64,000 nucleotides of DNA, taken from the NCBI GenBank assembly GCA_001051155.2, contig JYIP02000002.1, positions 4,347,583 to 4,411,582 on the forward strand, in the 5' to 3' direction. The DNA comes from Chrysoporthe austroafricana. Lineage: Eukaryota; Ascomycota; Sordariomycetes; Diaporthales; Cryphonectriaceae. Within the stretch, counting starts at the first letter, position 1. Each line of letters starts with the position of its first letter. The notes beneath the pieces were generated by a model. It was not told where the DNA came from. It did not search any database and saw nothing but the letters and a program-made list of their open reading frames with translations. Shown piece by piece: positions 35,594 to 46,304 of this stretch. Both the position numbers and the translations under genes were made by a program.

Positions 35594-37174
35594 TGTCGTT
35601 TCCCTTCGCATCTCCGGCGTAACGGTCTAGAAATGGATTTCAAAAAAGGGAGGGTGCGTGGTGAGAGATTGAGCGGTGTGTCTGATTTGCGACACACCGG
35701 GCTTCTTGACTCCCCAGGGAGTCAATTATGCAGAAGTGAGCCAAGAAAAAAAAAATCTGAAAACTGACACAAACAGGACCAAGATCCTAGCCCCTCCGTA
35801 AGTGTCCTGCGGGCTTCCTCTTGCTGGCCTCGTACTCTTATCAAACAGCCAAATATCTACCCTCCGGGGCCCTTCCGAGGGATGCCTAGACCTCTGGGGC
35901 TTCTCAATACCATTTTTGCGGACTTCGGCCGGCTTCCTACTGTGTAGCAAGTTACTCGTAAGGTCCAGGGCGGTGATCGACAATCTGCTCGTAGGCGCCC
36001 GTTCGTCTCCCTCGTGGCCGTGTTATCCGGACCGTGAAGCTCGGGAAAAGTCGACGGCAGGCACCTGAACATGCAGACTTGGCTCGGATATCCCGTCATC
36101 TCTACTAACGCTCGTCGAATCAGAAGCCCTGCATGTCTCGGATCTTCACACAGAGCCAGTCGGGAAAAGGGGGCTTTTTTCTGGCTTTCTCGGGATGTGT
36201 AAGGCATACGAGTTGGAGATTCTGGAGCCTCTCGAGGGACAAAGGTGTCGACTGGCGAAAGTGCCTGCCAACTCCTTCTCCTGTCTGTCACATGCTGTGC
36301 TGGAGACGTGATTGGCCGTGTAGCAACCGCCTCGAGCGTTCCAGTTCCTTGATCCGCAGGGTGGCTTGTCTCGATCAGGACGATATATCGGGACGGCCTG
36401 GGTCTCGTGTGGACGGTGGGAAATGCCGTGCTGGCGAGGCCCATGCTAACAGGCGCTTCAGCGCAATCTTGGGGGGTGGCCTAGAGGGGCAGCGGCGGGC
36501 CAATGGCGGCGCAGGGGCTGCCTGTGGCCCACCCCACCTCCTCCCGCCCGCACGGCGGGTGGACCCCGTCCTCATTTGCTTCGATCTGGAAGCCCAGGGC
36601 AGGGCCAGGGCCAGCCAGCGACCACCCGGGCAGGGCAGCGCAGGGCCACGCAGGGCCGTACAAGGCACCTCGCAGCACCTAACCTAACCACCTAACCACC
36701 TAAACCTCCCGCGGCCTGGCGGCGAGTTGTCGATTCAGCTCTCTCACCTCACCTCACACCTGCCTTATCGCGGCGGGCCCTATCCTGCCTGCGCAGCGCC
36801 GTCTTCAGCACCGTGCCTATAGGAAGCTAGCGCCAGAACCCCGCCCAGCTGGACGCGAATACCGTCCGAACCATAGGGACCGCCGGTGGAGAAGACTCTT
36901 CCTCATTGGGACCGACTCGTCCGAATATTCGACCTCTCAACCCCCATCTCCCCCCCTCGTGAACACTTCCCAGGCCCGCTCTGCCAGCCTTCCTCCACTC
37001 TCCCTGACCAGCCGGCCACTGTGGTCCGTTCGAGACAAAGGGGACCAGGCAACCACAGTAGCACAGCCGCTGCCGAGCCGCCAACCGTGTGCCGAGAGAG
37101 AGAAAACACGCCTCGAGAGGGAAGGGGGACAGGCTAGAGACACGCACACCGTGATAACGCAGACAGACGGCAAG
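35594..37174. other. intergenic region upstream of the yrb2-like gene
   Basis: 1.58 kb. The part from 36480 to 36670 is very GC-rich with GCAGGGCCAG-type imperfect repeats. A CCTAAC repeat sits at 36677-36706, and the last 250 bp before the next gene are CCTC-rich. No gene seen; ORFs at 35857-36444 and 36133-36687 overlap on opposite strands and lack domains. Confidence 0.55.
36677..36706 (+). repeat. short CCTAAC/ACCACCTAA repeat
   Basis: ACCTAACCTAACC followed by ACCTAACC and ACCTAAACC. It resembles the teloboxes (AACCCTAA family) seen in promoters but is not a perfect CCCTAA array. It lies about 470 bp upstream of the yrb2-like start. Confidence 0.5.
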
Positions 37175-37379
37175 ATGGCGGACGACCCTCCCAACCAGCA
37201 GGCCCCACCCTCCGCCACCGACCACGCCGCCGCCCAACCCGACGACCACCAGGTCCAGCTCGAGGCCAAGGTGGAGGACGCGGAGACGAGGGCCGCGAGG
37301 GAGGAGCTCAAGCACACCGTCATATCGGACAAGGAGGGCTCGTCACACCAGGCCCCGGGCGCCGGCAACGACGACGACT

Positions 37380-37420
<41 letters not shown>

Positions 37421-39036
37421 AACGACGAGATGAAGCTGCGATCCGGCAAGAAGACGCCCGACCAGGCGGCGTCCGGGGTGCTCCCGGCCCACGAGAAACG
37501 GGCGCCGTCGCCCAAGAAGAAGCGCGGGCACGACGAGGTGGACCAGCACAGGGAGGGCGACGGCCACCGCGTCAGCAGCGGCACGGACTCGGACGGCGGC
37601 TGGGTCATGGTCGACGGCGACGAGAAGGACGAGAAGCACCGCTCAGAGCCGCAGAAGAAGAGAGCACGAGACGAGACGAGCCCGCCCGCGGATATTCACA
37701 CGACGACTACGGCGGTGGGTTATTAACATCATCATCTCCTTCTTCGTCATAGGGACGTTGAGAGGTATCTTGCATGCTAACGCGGTCTTGGCAGGCTACG
37801 ACGTCGTCGGCACCCGCCGGCTCCGACCAGCCTAGCAAGGGTGACCAGCAACCACAAACCTCGGCATCTGCTTTTGCCGCCTCCGGGTTCTCGAAGCTCG
37901 CCTCCTCGTCAGCATCGCCGTTCGCCTCGATAGGAGCCAGCAAGAGCGTCTTTGGCGGCGGCGCGGCCTCTTCACCGTCTCCGTTTGCATCCCTCGGTGC
38001 CTCGTCTGCAAGTAAGCCTGCGGCGCCGGCAAGCCTGTCCAAGCCGACGCTCAGCTTCTCCAGCAAGGACGCCTCGGCGCCGTCACCGTTCGGGACCATC
38101 AACGGCTCGGCGTCCTCGGGCTTCGGCGGCGGCAGTGTGTTCGGCGGCGGAAGTGCCTTCGCCAGTGCGCTCGGCGGGTCTAAGATCAGCAGCTTCGCGT
38201 CACCTGGGGCTCCGCTTGTCACTAAGAACGATAAGCCTGCCAAGCCGTTTGGCGCACCGGAGAGTGATGCCGAGGATGAGGATGAAGACGGCAGTGAGAG
38301 CGACGGGGACGAGCCTGGTGGTAGCGGAGGCGATGGTGACAAGGAAGACACCGCGAGCAGGGCCGAGTCGACGCCGGCAGCCGGGGATGAAGAGAAGAAG
38401 ACGAAGTACAAGAAAGGTATATCATGAAATCACAGCCTCTTGTTGCTGAACTGTGCTGACCTTGTTCCAGTGTTCGTCGACGACGGTGAAGCCGGCGAGG
38501 CATCGATCGTCCAAGTGCGTGCACGAATGTACTATCTCGACAAATCCACCAACGCAGAGGGCAAAGACGAGATCGCATGGCGGGAACGCGGCGCGGGAAT
38601 CCTCAAGGTCAACGTGCCAGTGGAGTCTGTGACGATCGATCCGGAGACCGGCACCGCCGATGCTAAGACCCTCGACACCTCGGTTCTGAAGGAGAGCACG
38701 CCTGGGAACCCCAAGCTAGTCCGACTGCTCATGCGGCAGGACTCCACACTGCGCGTCATATTGAACACGGTGATGCTCGCCAAGATGGATTTCCAGCTCA
38801 AAGAAAGTCTCAAGACGAAGAGCGTGCTATTCACGGCGATTGAGGGCGAGGATGCGAGGCACGTCCAAGTGCAGATGAAGGTTCGTATCTCCCGTCCTGC
38901 GCTCGCCTTGGTCCGGCGAGGATAGTCGGTGCTGGCTGGTTCTAACTCGTGTCTGCAGATGAGTCCACAGAGTGCAGACACCTTCCTGAAGGTTATCGAT
39001 GCTATCAAGAAGAAGCTGGAGGAAGTCAAGCCTTAG
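37175..39036 (+). CDS. yrb2: Ran-binding nuclear protein, Yrb2/RanBP3-like with FG motifs
   Basis: Exons 37175-37714, 37795-38416, 38471-38880 and 38959-39036 give 549 residues; yeast Yrb2 is shorter (327). The start has a good context (CAAGATGGC). N-terminus: acidic and basic disordered segments, a run of 13 aspartates at about 70-82, and nuclear-localisation-like clusters (SPKKKRGHDE, PQKKRARDE). Middle (about 210-330): Ser/Ala/Gly-rich with scattered FG and F-x-F-like motifs (SVFGGG, PFGTI, GFGGGSVFGGGSAF), suited to the nuclear pore. C-terminus (from about 388): a Ran-binding RanBP1 domain (QVRARMYYLDKS, WRERGAGILKVNV, LLMRQDSTLRVILNTVMLAK). Yrb2-type proteins help Crm1-dependent nuclear export. 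A role as Hba1 (S. pombe) or a Nup2-like nucleoporin is an alternative, but the C-terminal RBD with short FG region fits Yrb2 better. Confidence 0.85.
37380..37420 (+). repeat. (ACG)n trinucleotide microsatellite inside the coding region
   Basis: A 41-bp perfect trinucleotide run in the first exon of the yrb2-like gene, encoding 13 consecutive Asp (all GAC codons). Prone to length change in multiples of three. Confidence 0.95.
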
Positions 39037-39733
39037 AGGGCAGCGACCAGACCTGCTCTATACATCAGAGGAGTGCGAGAGCTTAGATGGTTCTGTCGAG
39101 AGACCCGGAGCAAGCTGCTGTTGGGTCAGGATCGGCTTGCTCCCTCAGTCTGCGGTCTCTCTGGGTTTTCAAAAGGCGCCGTCCCCAAGGGCCCTGACTG
39201 ATCACGCAAGAGAGACGGACGATGAAATGATGATACGATCCCTCCGTGGTGGCTACAAGCATGAAATACCCATCTCCTTCTTCCGGTTTCCTGCAGTCAT
39301 TGGGGACTGCGAAAATGGTACGAGGTGGGCAAATGTTGGCATTACATGTGTATATACCACTAAGGGGTCAGGATGGCATACGGGATATGTGATAGACAAG
39401 GGCAGCAAAGAGTATCTCTATGCTGAGAGAATAAAGGCGAAATTTGAATTCTCGTTTACTCACTACTCTGGGGTCTAATACACAAACAACTATACTCGTA
39501 CCAAATGTCTTGGTGGTCTTTTCGTTGTCGGTTAAGTTTTGAGGCGTACTTCCAGACGAGGTCAGCTGTTAGCGCGTCATCCCCGCGTCGACGTCAAGTC
39601 TCAGCCTGCCGCACCCCAGATGAAGACGTCACGTCACGTCTCATTTTCATGCAGCCTATAAACCTCTTGTACTAAACTGCAGACTGCCCCCTCGGCACCC
39701 TCCTATCTACAACCCACCAGAGATGTAGTCATC
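39037..39733. promoter_or_regulatory. spacer between yrb2-like gene and hrq1, including hrq1 promoter
   Basis: 697 bp, both genes on the plus strand. Nothing coding is supported. A TATAAA-like element (cctataaacc) lies at about 39655, some 80 bp before the hrq1 ATG. Confidence 0.5.
39723..39728 (+). promoter_or_regulatory. minimal start-stop uORF (ATGTAG) before hrq1
   Basis: ATG immediately followed by TAG, ending 5 bases before the hrq1 ATG at 39734. The context is GAG-ATG-T. If it lies in the mRNA leader, a start-stop element could stall initiating ribosomes and lower Hrq1 output. Confidence 0.5.
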
Positions 39734-42700
39734 ATGTCATCCGCATCAGGACCTCCTCTTCACGCCCGAAGAGGCCCAGGCAAGCGCAAGCGGGTCGCCG
39801 AGATCCCAGAAGCCACAGATCCACCCTCACCCACGACGGTCTCACCAGACTCAGGAGGGCCATGTCCCGAGCCAGAAGTCAAGGTCGAAGAGGATGAGGC
39901 ATCGTCCTCACCGGCCCCAAAGTCCCGACGAGGCGCGGCATCCAGAAAGACAAAACCCGCCCCCCAGAAAGCCCACTCCCCCGCCCCCGCCACCGCGACC
40001 TGCCTCCTGGGCCCCTGGCCGCCCTACTTCACGTCCCTCGCCGCCACGCACCGCGCCCTGAACCTGGTCTTCACCTTCTGCTGCACGCGGAAGCACCTGG
40101 CCACGACGTTCGAGACGATCCGCAGCGCCGTGGAGGGCCACACCCGGCGCCCGCTGCTGGTGGCGGACGTGGCCGCCATCGCGGCGCTGCGGCCCGACGG
40201 GATCAACTTCGGCTACGTCGACGAGTTGATGCTGCAGATCGACGTCAAGGGCGCGGAGCGTGACAGCAGCTTCCTCACGGGGCGCGGCGGCAGGGGGCTC
40301 CGGAACCAGGGGCTCGCGCCGGACGCGAGCGTCGGCGGCATCACGGGCCTCGAGGCCCTCGGTGCGCGCGGGCACCCGGACGACGAGGCGGCCCACGCCG
40401 CGGCGGCGGCGGCCGGGCGGGAGGTGCTGTACTTCGAGTTCGTCGACGGCGACCTCAAGAGGCAGGTCGCGTGCCGCAAGACGGGGGAGCCCACGCGGCC
40501 GACGCGGAAGCTACGGGAGGAGGCCCTCAAGATACCTGTGTACAGCCAAAAGCAGATGAGCGGGCTGATCGAGAAGAGGAACGCGAAGTTCATCAGCGCG
40601 GTGAACGAGTTCATCAACCGGTGCGTGCGGGACAACATCGACCCGGAGATGGCCCTCAGGAGCGAGGCGGAGGGCTTCATGCCCGTGGAGTCCGAGAAGG
40701 AGCCGGAGGCCGAGCCGAGGGTGCTGGAGAGCACGCTGCCTGACACGATACCAAAGGAGAGGAAGAGCATCCCCGAGATCGTGGACGAGCTGAAGGCCAG
40801 CCCGTGGTATACGGGGCAGATCGTCCCCGACGGACATAGGGTGTTTGAGGCGCAGGAGCCGGTATACGGCGACCTCGATTTCCTACTAAGCCAGAATCTC
40901 GTGAATGCACTGTACAACGCCAAGAACATCACACAGTTCTTCGCGCACCAGGCCGAGGCCATCAACAACTTGCACGCCGGGCGGCATGTCGTCGTGAGCA
41001 CGAGCACGAGCTCGGGCAAGTCCCTGATCTACCAGCTGCCCGTACTGCACGCCCTAGAACAGGACGCGAACACGCGGGCGATGTACATCTTCCCGACGAA
41101 GGCGCTGGCGCAGGACCAGCGCAGGAGCCTGAAGGAGATGTTGACCTACCTGCCCGGGCTGGAGGACATGCTCGTCGAGACGTTTGATGGGGACACGCCG
41201 TGGAAGGAGCGCAATTCGATTCGCGACGGCGCGAGGATCATCTTCACGAACCCGGACATGCTGCACATCACGATCCTGCCGCAGGAGGAGCGGTGGCGGA
41301 CGTTCCTGCAGAACCTGAAGATCGTAGTAGTCGACGAGCTGCACTACTACAACGGTCTGATGGGCTCGCACGTCGCCTTCATCATGCGGCGGCTGCGCCG
41401 GATCTGCGCGGCCGTGGGCAACCGGAGGGTCAGGTTCGTGAGCTGCTCCGCCACGGTGGCGAACCCGCGGGAGCACTTCCAGACGATTTTCGGGATCGAC
41501 GACGTCCACCTCGTGGACTTTGACAGGAGCCCGAGCGGGCGGAAGGAGTTCCTGTGCTGGAACACGCCGTTCAAGGATCCCGGCGACCCGACGAGCGGGC
41601 GGGGCAACGCCTTGTATGAGTGTGCGAGGCTGTTCACGCAGCTCATCCTGCGCGGCGTGAGGGTCATCGGCTTCTGCAGGGTGCGGGAGCAGTGCGAGAA
41701 GCTCACCGGCGCGGTCAAACACGAGCTGGAGAGGCTGGGGCGACCAGAGGTTGTGAACCGCGTGGTGGGCTACCGGGGCGGGTATACGCCCCAGGACAGA
41801 CGGCGGATCGAGAGTGAGATGTTTGAGGGGAAACTGCTGGGCATCATCGCGACCACGGCGCTGGAACTGGGCGTCGACATTGGCAGCCTTGATGCCGTGC
41901 TGACCTGGGGCTTCCCTTACACGATCTCGAACCTTCGACAGCAGAGTGGCAGAGCTGGGAGGAGACTCAAAGATTCGCTATCCATTCTAGTCGGCGACTG
42001 CTTCCCTACAGACCAGCACTTCATGCAGAACCCGGACGAGCTCTTTACGAGGCCACACGGAGAGCTGCAGGTCGACCTGGACAATATGCTTGTCAAAGAG
42101 GGCCACATACAGTGCGCGGCGTACGAGATGCCAGTACGGCCAAAGGACGACGTAAAATACTTCGGCGAGGACATCGAGAAGCTTTGCAACGAGCGCCTCG
42201 TCAAGGACGACTTGGGCTTCTACCACACCCACGACAGGTTCAGACCTCTCCCGTCCAAATTTGTGTCGATCCGTGACACAGAAGATGACCACTTTGCTAT
42301 CATCGACATCACAAATGGGCGCAATGTCGTCCTTGAGGAATTGGAAGCCTCTCGCGCCACGTTCACCATCTACGACGGTGCCATCTTCCTGCACCAAGGC
42401 GTGACCTACCTCGTCCGCGACTTCAACCCGGAAAAGCAAATGGCGCGCGTCGAGAAGGTCAAGGTCGACTGGACTACCACGCAGCGCGACTACACGGACG
42501 TCGACCCTATAGAAACAGAGGCCATCCGCAAGATCAAGGGCTCCATGTCGCGAGCTTTCCACGGCACCATCAAGATCACCCAGGTGGTGTTTGGCTACTT
42601 CAAGGTCGACAGGCGTAACAGGGTGCTGGACGCCGTGCAAGTCGACAACCCGCCCGTCGTCCGCTTCAGCAAGGGCATGTGGATCGACCTGCCCAAACGG

Positions 42701-43360
42701 GCCCTCGAGATCCTTGACTCGAGGCGCCTGCACGTCGCGGGAGCGATCCACGCCGCCGAGCACGCCATGATGAGTATGATCCCCAACTTCGTTCTGTCCA
42801 TGCCGGGCGACGTACGGACGGAGTGCAAGAACAGCCTGAAGGAGTTCGCGCAGCAGGCGACCAGCCGCAAGCGGCCCGCGCGGCTGACCTTCTACGATGC
42901 GAAAGGCGGCGCCGGCGGCAGCGGGATCAACACCAAGGCCTTCGAGCACGTGGACCTGCTGCTCAGGCAGGCGCTCGAGCGAGTCGAGGCGTGCCACTGC
43001 TCCAGCGGGTGCCCCGAGTGCGTCGCCAGCGAGTTCTGCAAGGAGTCGAACGAGGTGATGAGCAAGGCGGGCAGCGAGGTGGTGCTCAAGAGCCTGCTGG
43101 GACTGCCCATCGACGTGGACGCGCTGCCCATGGGCCCCGAGGAGGGATATCACGGCCGCTCTGAGCTGATCGAGACGGTGGTCCTGGCCACGCCGGTGCT
43201 CCCGAGGGATAGAAACGCGGTGAGACTCATCGACGTGAAGATGGAGGAGGTTGAGGACGAGGGCGGGCTGGCGGAGATCCCTCAGGCGCCGGGGACTGAT
43301 CTGCTTGGAGGTCACCCTGAAGCCGTTATAGAGACACCAGGAGACGTTGAAGCGGGTTGA
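39734..43360 (+). CDS. hrq1: Hrq1-type RecQ4-like DNA helicase
   Basis: A 3'-5' DNA helicase acting in genome maintenance; yeast Hrq1 is linked to interstrand crosslink repair and telomeres. Single exon, 1208 residues. The N-terminus (1-90) is disordered with basic KRKR and acidic parts. Residues 90-260 form a fungal Hrq1 N-domain. The helicase core follows: Q-like AHQAEAINNL at 404, Walker A STSTSSGKS (K429), DELH box 534-537, SCSATVANP, then motifs IV-VI (GVRVIGFCRVREQCEKL, GYRGGYTPQDRRRIES, ATTALELGVDIGSLDAVL, QQSGRAGRR). A C-terminal MZB domain carries cysteines C1087, C1089, C1093 and C1096 (CHCSSGCPEC), the zinc site typical of Hrq1/MrfA. All core motifs are intact. A minimal uORF lies just before the start. 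A long antisense ORF (41987-43369) is a shadow of GC-rich codon use. Confidence 0.95.
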   Translation: MSSASGPPLHARRGPGKRKRVAEIPEATDPPSPTTVSPDSGGPCPEPEVKVEEDEASSSPAPKSRRGAASRKTKPAPQKAHSPAPATATCLLGPWPPYFTSLAATHRALNLVFTFCCTRKHLATTFETIRSAVEGHTRRPLLVADVAAIAALRPDGINFGYVDELMLQIDVKGAERDSSFLTGRGGRGLRNQGLAPDASVGGITGLEALGARGHPDDEAAHAAAAAAGREVLYFEFVDGDLKRQVACRKTGEPTRPTRKLREEALKIPVYSQKQMSGLIEKRNAKFISAVNEFINRCVRDNIDPEMALRSEAEGFMPVESEKEPEAEPRVLESTLPDTIPKERKSIPEIVDELKASPWYTGQIVPDGHRVFEAQEPVYGDLDFLLSQNLVNALYNAKNITQFFAHQAEAINNLHAGRHVVVSTSTSSGKSLIYQLPVLHALEQDANTRAMYIFPTKALAQDQRRSLKEMLTYLPGLEDMLVETFDGDTPWKERNSIRDGARIIFTNPDMLHITILPQEERWRTFLQNLKIVVVDELHYYNGLMGSHVAFIMRRLRRICAAVGNRRVRFVSCSATVANPREHFQTIFGIDDVHLVDFDRSPSGRKEFLCWNTPFKDPGDPTSGRGNALYECARLFTQLILRGVRVIGFCRVREQCEKLTGAVKHELERLGRPEVVNRVVGYRGGYTPQDRRRIESEMFEGKLLGIIATTALELGVDIGSLDAVLTWGFPYTISNLRQQSGRAGRRLKDSLSILVGDCFPTDQHFMQNPDELFTRPHGELQVDLDNMLVKEGHIQCAAYEMPVRPKDDVKYFGEDIEKLCNERLVKDDLGFYHTHDRFRPLPSKFVSIRDTEDDHFAIIDITNGRNVVLEELEASRATFTIYDGAIFLHQGVTYLVRDFNPEKQMARVEKVKVDWTTTQRDYTDVDPIETEAIRKIKGSMSRAFHGTIKITQVVFGYFKVDRRNRVLDAVQVDNPPVVRFSKGMWIDLPKRALEILDSRRLHVAGAIHAAEHAMMSMIPNFVLSMPGDVRTECKNSLKEFAQQATSRKRPARLTFYDAKGGAGGSGINTKAFEHVDLLLRQALERVEACHCSSGCPECVASEFCKESNEVMSKAGSEVVLKSLLGLPIDVDALPMGPEEGYHGRSELIETVVLATPVLPRDRNAVRLIDVKMEEVEDEGGLAEIPQAPGTDLLGGHPEAVIETPGDVEAG

Positions 43361-45099
43361 CGCCGGCATGAGTGAGCCAACAATTACCTAGGCCGTCCGT
43401 CCCGGCCGTCGAAGACAAGGTCTCAAACGAGACTTCCAACGGGCCGAGGGTGGTATATCGAATCACGCATGCCTCTGCTGCTCTGTGGCGGGATCCCATC
43501 CTGCCACACTTGTCCCGGACGCTTGGGCGGCGTCTTAGCTCTAGGGGGCGGTCATGGATGGCGCCGGCTCTCCTTAGCTGCTTTCAGAATATCCAGCCGG
43601 AGTAGAGCGTCGTTGGCTCGTATCGACCATGCCTGCCTGTCCATAGTGCGCTTTCGTCATAACGCCGCTCACCGATCCCGCGATTTCCGCAGTATCGATT
43701 GCCACTTCTTAGCACAGGACCTGCACAAACACCCAGAGACGGCTTCGATTCGGTGGAAGTGGACACGGAATTGCCAGTGCTATATTATTGAGTTTGGGCT
43801 CTCGTCCTATGAGAGCTTGTATCAGGGGAGAAAATCTCGGGGAAACGCCGAGAAGGTCCTCTCGCACCGATCCGAACCGAAGCAGTCATTCTGTCAACGT
43901 CACTCCTCGGGATCATTGCGGCGGTGGACATCGGGGTCTTCGAAATCACCGGCCATGATCGTCCCGTGTTCGTTGCCACGTGCCTAGCCGTGTTAGCTTC
44001 GTCGCAACGGCTTAAGATGTCCCGCCTACCGCCTTAGTTCTACATCGTGGGAGGGTACAGTTAGATGGCTCGTCACTTATTCAGGGATCTCCGAGGAAGA
44101 TCAGGCTTGCCTTCTATGTACTCAACTGCTGAGTAGCCGTATCAAACCAGCGATTGCTCATGATCCCAGACGGGTGAAGCCCGAAGCCTCCATGCTGAGT
44201 TCCGCCGTCATACTGGCATTCGCGACAGCTCTTATCCCTAGCTGCTACGGCTGAAAAAGACTTCATTTAATAAACAGGGTTAGCAAGACAACACACTGTT
44301 CCAAGGTGCTGGAAACAGGGTCAAGCAAGTAAGTGCAGGGGCTTTTACCATAGCCATACGTTGCGGCTAGATTTAAGGTTTCGGGATAGTGTCAACCAAA
44401 TTACAATACGCCCGAATCTACCGTCATCCTGGGACTGGTGCATGCGTTAGTCAATCTACCTGCTGGGTCTCGGCCGCAGGTAGCGTATCAAAAGGCAATG
44501 CGGCAGGCTGAGAACAGGCGAGCCGCGTACAGTCCCGAGGTCCCTGTGCCGCAGAGATCGCGCGCTGCCCCGACCTGGACAGCAAGGCGCGTTCTCGCCT
44601 CGGAAATTACCCCATGGCCTGCTGAGGCTGACACCAACACTCGCACTATACTTGCCATGGTATGATTCGAGAAACGTGTTCCCGGCTCTCGTCACCCTGG
44701 CGGCGCCGGATGCGGACACTAGGTTGGGAACCATGGGAGCAAATCGAGGCGATGAGATGCATGATCTGAGACCCGTTTGAGGATAGCAGCTAGTTACACC
44801 AAGCTCGCCACGCTACTTTTCTAAATTTCTCGTAACTACCGAGGTCTCCCCACTAGCTGACAATTTATCATCACATTGCAAGCAGCTTAACATCCACCTA
44901 TGTTCGACGACGACTTTCCTGCTCACAGCCGTCGTGGTCATACAATTCCATGAGATATCCACGCCAGGACCGATGTTTCGTCCTCATTGACGGCGAGGGC
45001 CCTCGAAATCACTCCCGAGTCTCATGGTAACGACTATCGGTTTCAACACCCAAGAGATTGGCCAGCTGGGCCCGGTGGCGGGGTTTCCTGATCATCAAC
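43361..45099. other. gene-poor interval
   Basis: 1.74 kb, lower in GC than the neighbouring genes and without a supportable gene or RNA. It contains the promoter of the Pth11-like gene at its right end. Confidence 0.55.
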
Positions 45100-46304
45100 A
45101 TGTCCGCTGCGGCGGTTCCAGGAGAGCCGCCGCCCGGGACGGACGCCAGCGACGATCTCGGACCCGCAATCATAATCTCGTCGTGGGTTCTGGTTGCGTT
45201 GCCGCTGCTGTTCCTCTCCTTAAGAGTGTATGGAAAGCGAGTGGCAGGCCGCAAGCTTTGGGTAGATGACTACGTGTTGATGGCAGCCTGGGTATATGGT
45301 TCCACCCTCACCCCCCCTTCTCTTTCCTGCTCTTCGGCCATCATCGACAGCAAGAAAGCTAACCCTGTGACTGCTCGGCCAGGTCACTACCCTCGTTTCA
45401 GCCACCACGGGGACAGTCGCGGTGCAGGGAGGATTCGGGAAACATATTTGGAATGCTCCGCAATACCGGGGGACAACGATGAAGCTCGTATGGGTTAGCG
45501 CGAATTTTCAACTCATAGCGAGCATACTGAGCAAAAGTTCCTTCGCCCTGACGGTATTAAGACTAGTTGATGGATGGATGAAAGCTATGACTTGGTTTAT
45601 TATTATCACCACAAATCTCTTCCTCACCCCTAATCTGGTCCTTATATGGATCATTTACGCTGTGAAGGTGTCCAAGTGAGTGCTCTCAAAAGGACGTTCT
45701 AATACTTATATCTAGATGCTAACGCTTGTTTGCTTCACCCTCTAGGCCGGTCCTTTCTCCTTCTGCCCTTGAGGTAGAGAGCGATCTGCTAGACTATGGA
45801 GTTTTCGCAACCGGTAATTACGACATCTTACCCTCTATGTTGCCAACTGGCTTCTCCCCCACTCACAAAAAACCGGCTGACCAAGGCTTCTATCACGTAG
45901 CATACTCCGCAGCAATGGACTTCGCGCTCGTCGCTATTGCCTGGAAAATCATGGCAGGCTTGAAGATGCGCACAAGGCGCGAGAGAATCGGCCTGAGCTT
46001 AGGGCTGAGCATGGGTATCTTCGCCGGAGCGGCGTCCGTCATCAAGGCCGTCGAGCTACTCGACATCAAGAATGGCGACTTGAGCTACAAGTCTGGCATC
46101 GTGCACATCTGGTCCAGCGTCGAGCCAGCCGTCACCATCATCGCCGCATCGATCCCCATGATGCGTGTCCTTTTCGCACGAGCTCGTGAGTCCATCGAGA
46201 CCCGGCGCAATACGTGCGCCAGCCAGGAGGTCCCGGGTGCCAGCTCGAAGCGAACTATTTCGTCAACGTTTTCCGGCGGCGACGGGCCGTCGTATCAATT
46301 ATAG
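45100..46304 (+). CDS. Pth11/rhodopsin-like seven-span integral membrane protein
   Basis: Belongs to the large fungal family of integral membrane proteins with a rhodopsin-like domain, some of which (Pth11) sense surfaces; most have no known ligand. My model has exons 45100-45291, 45383-45675, 45746-45813 and 45901-46304, 318 residues, slightly short for the family. Family signatures: LRVYGKRVAGRKLWVDDYV after TM1, GFGKHIW, SKSSFALTVLRLVDGWMK, AYSAAMDFALVAIAWKI, LSLGLSMGIFAGAASVIKAV and WSSVEPAVTIIAASIPMMRVL. The third intron (45814-45900) is 87 bp with no stop, so its retention would also give a readable protein. Removing it restores the family spacing (DLLDYGVFATAYSAAMDF). The usual QC...GxCW loop cysteines appear missing, so disulfide formation or function may be altered. 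It sits next to decayed, gene-poor DNA. Confidence 0.75.

Noticed and set aside
35857..36687. Overlapping ORFs on both strands upstream of the yrb2-like gene
   Set aside because: Neither shows a domain, and the region is repeat-like and GC-rich.
36959..37174. In-frame 72-codon N-terminal extension of the yrb2-like protein
   Set aside because: The ATG at 37175 has a much better context and begins with an acidic MADD sequence; the extension looks like leader sequence.
41987..43369. 460-codon ORF antisense to hrq1
   Set aside because: Mirror of GC-rich codons of a clearly conserved helicase; composition is not protein-family-like.
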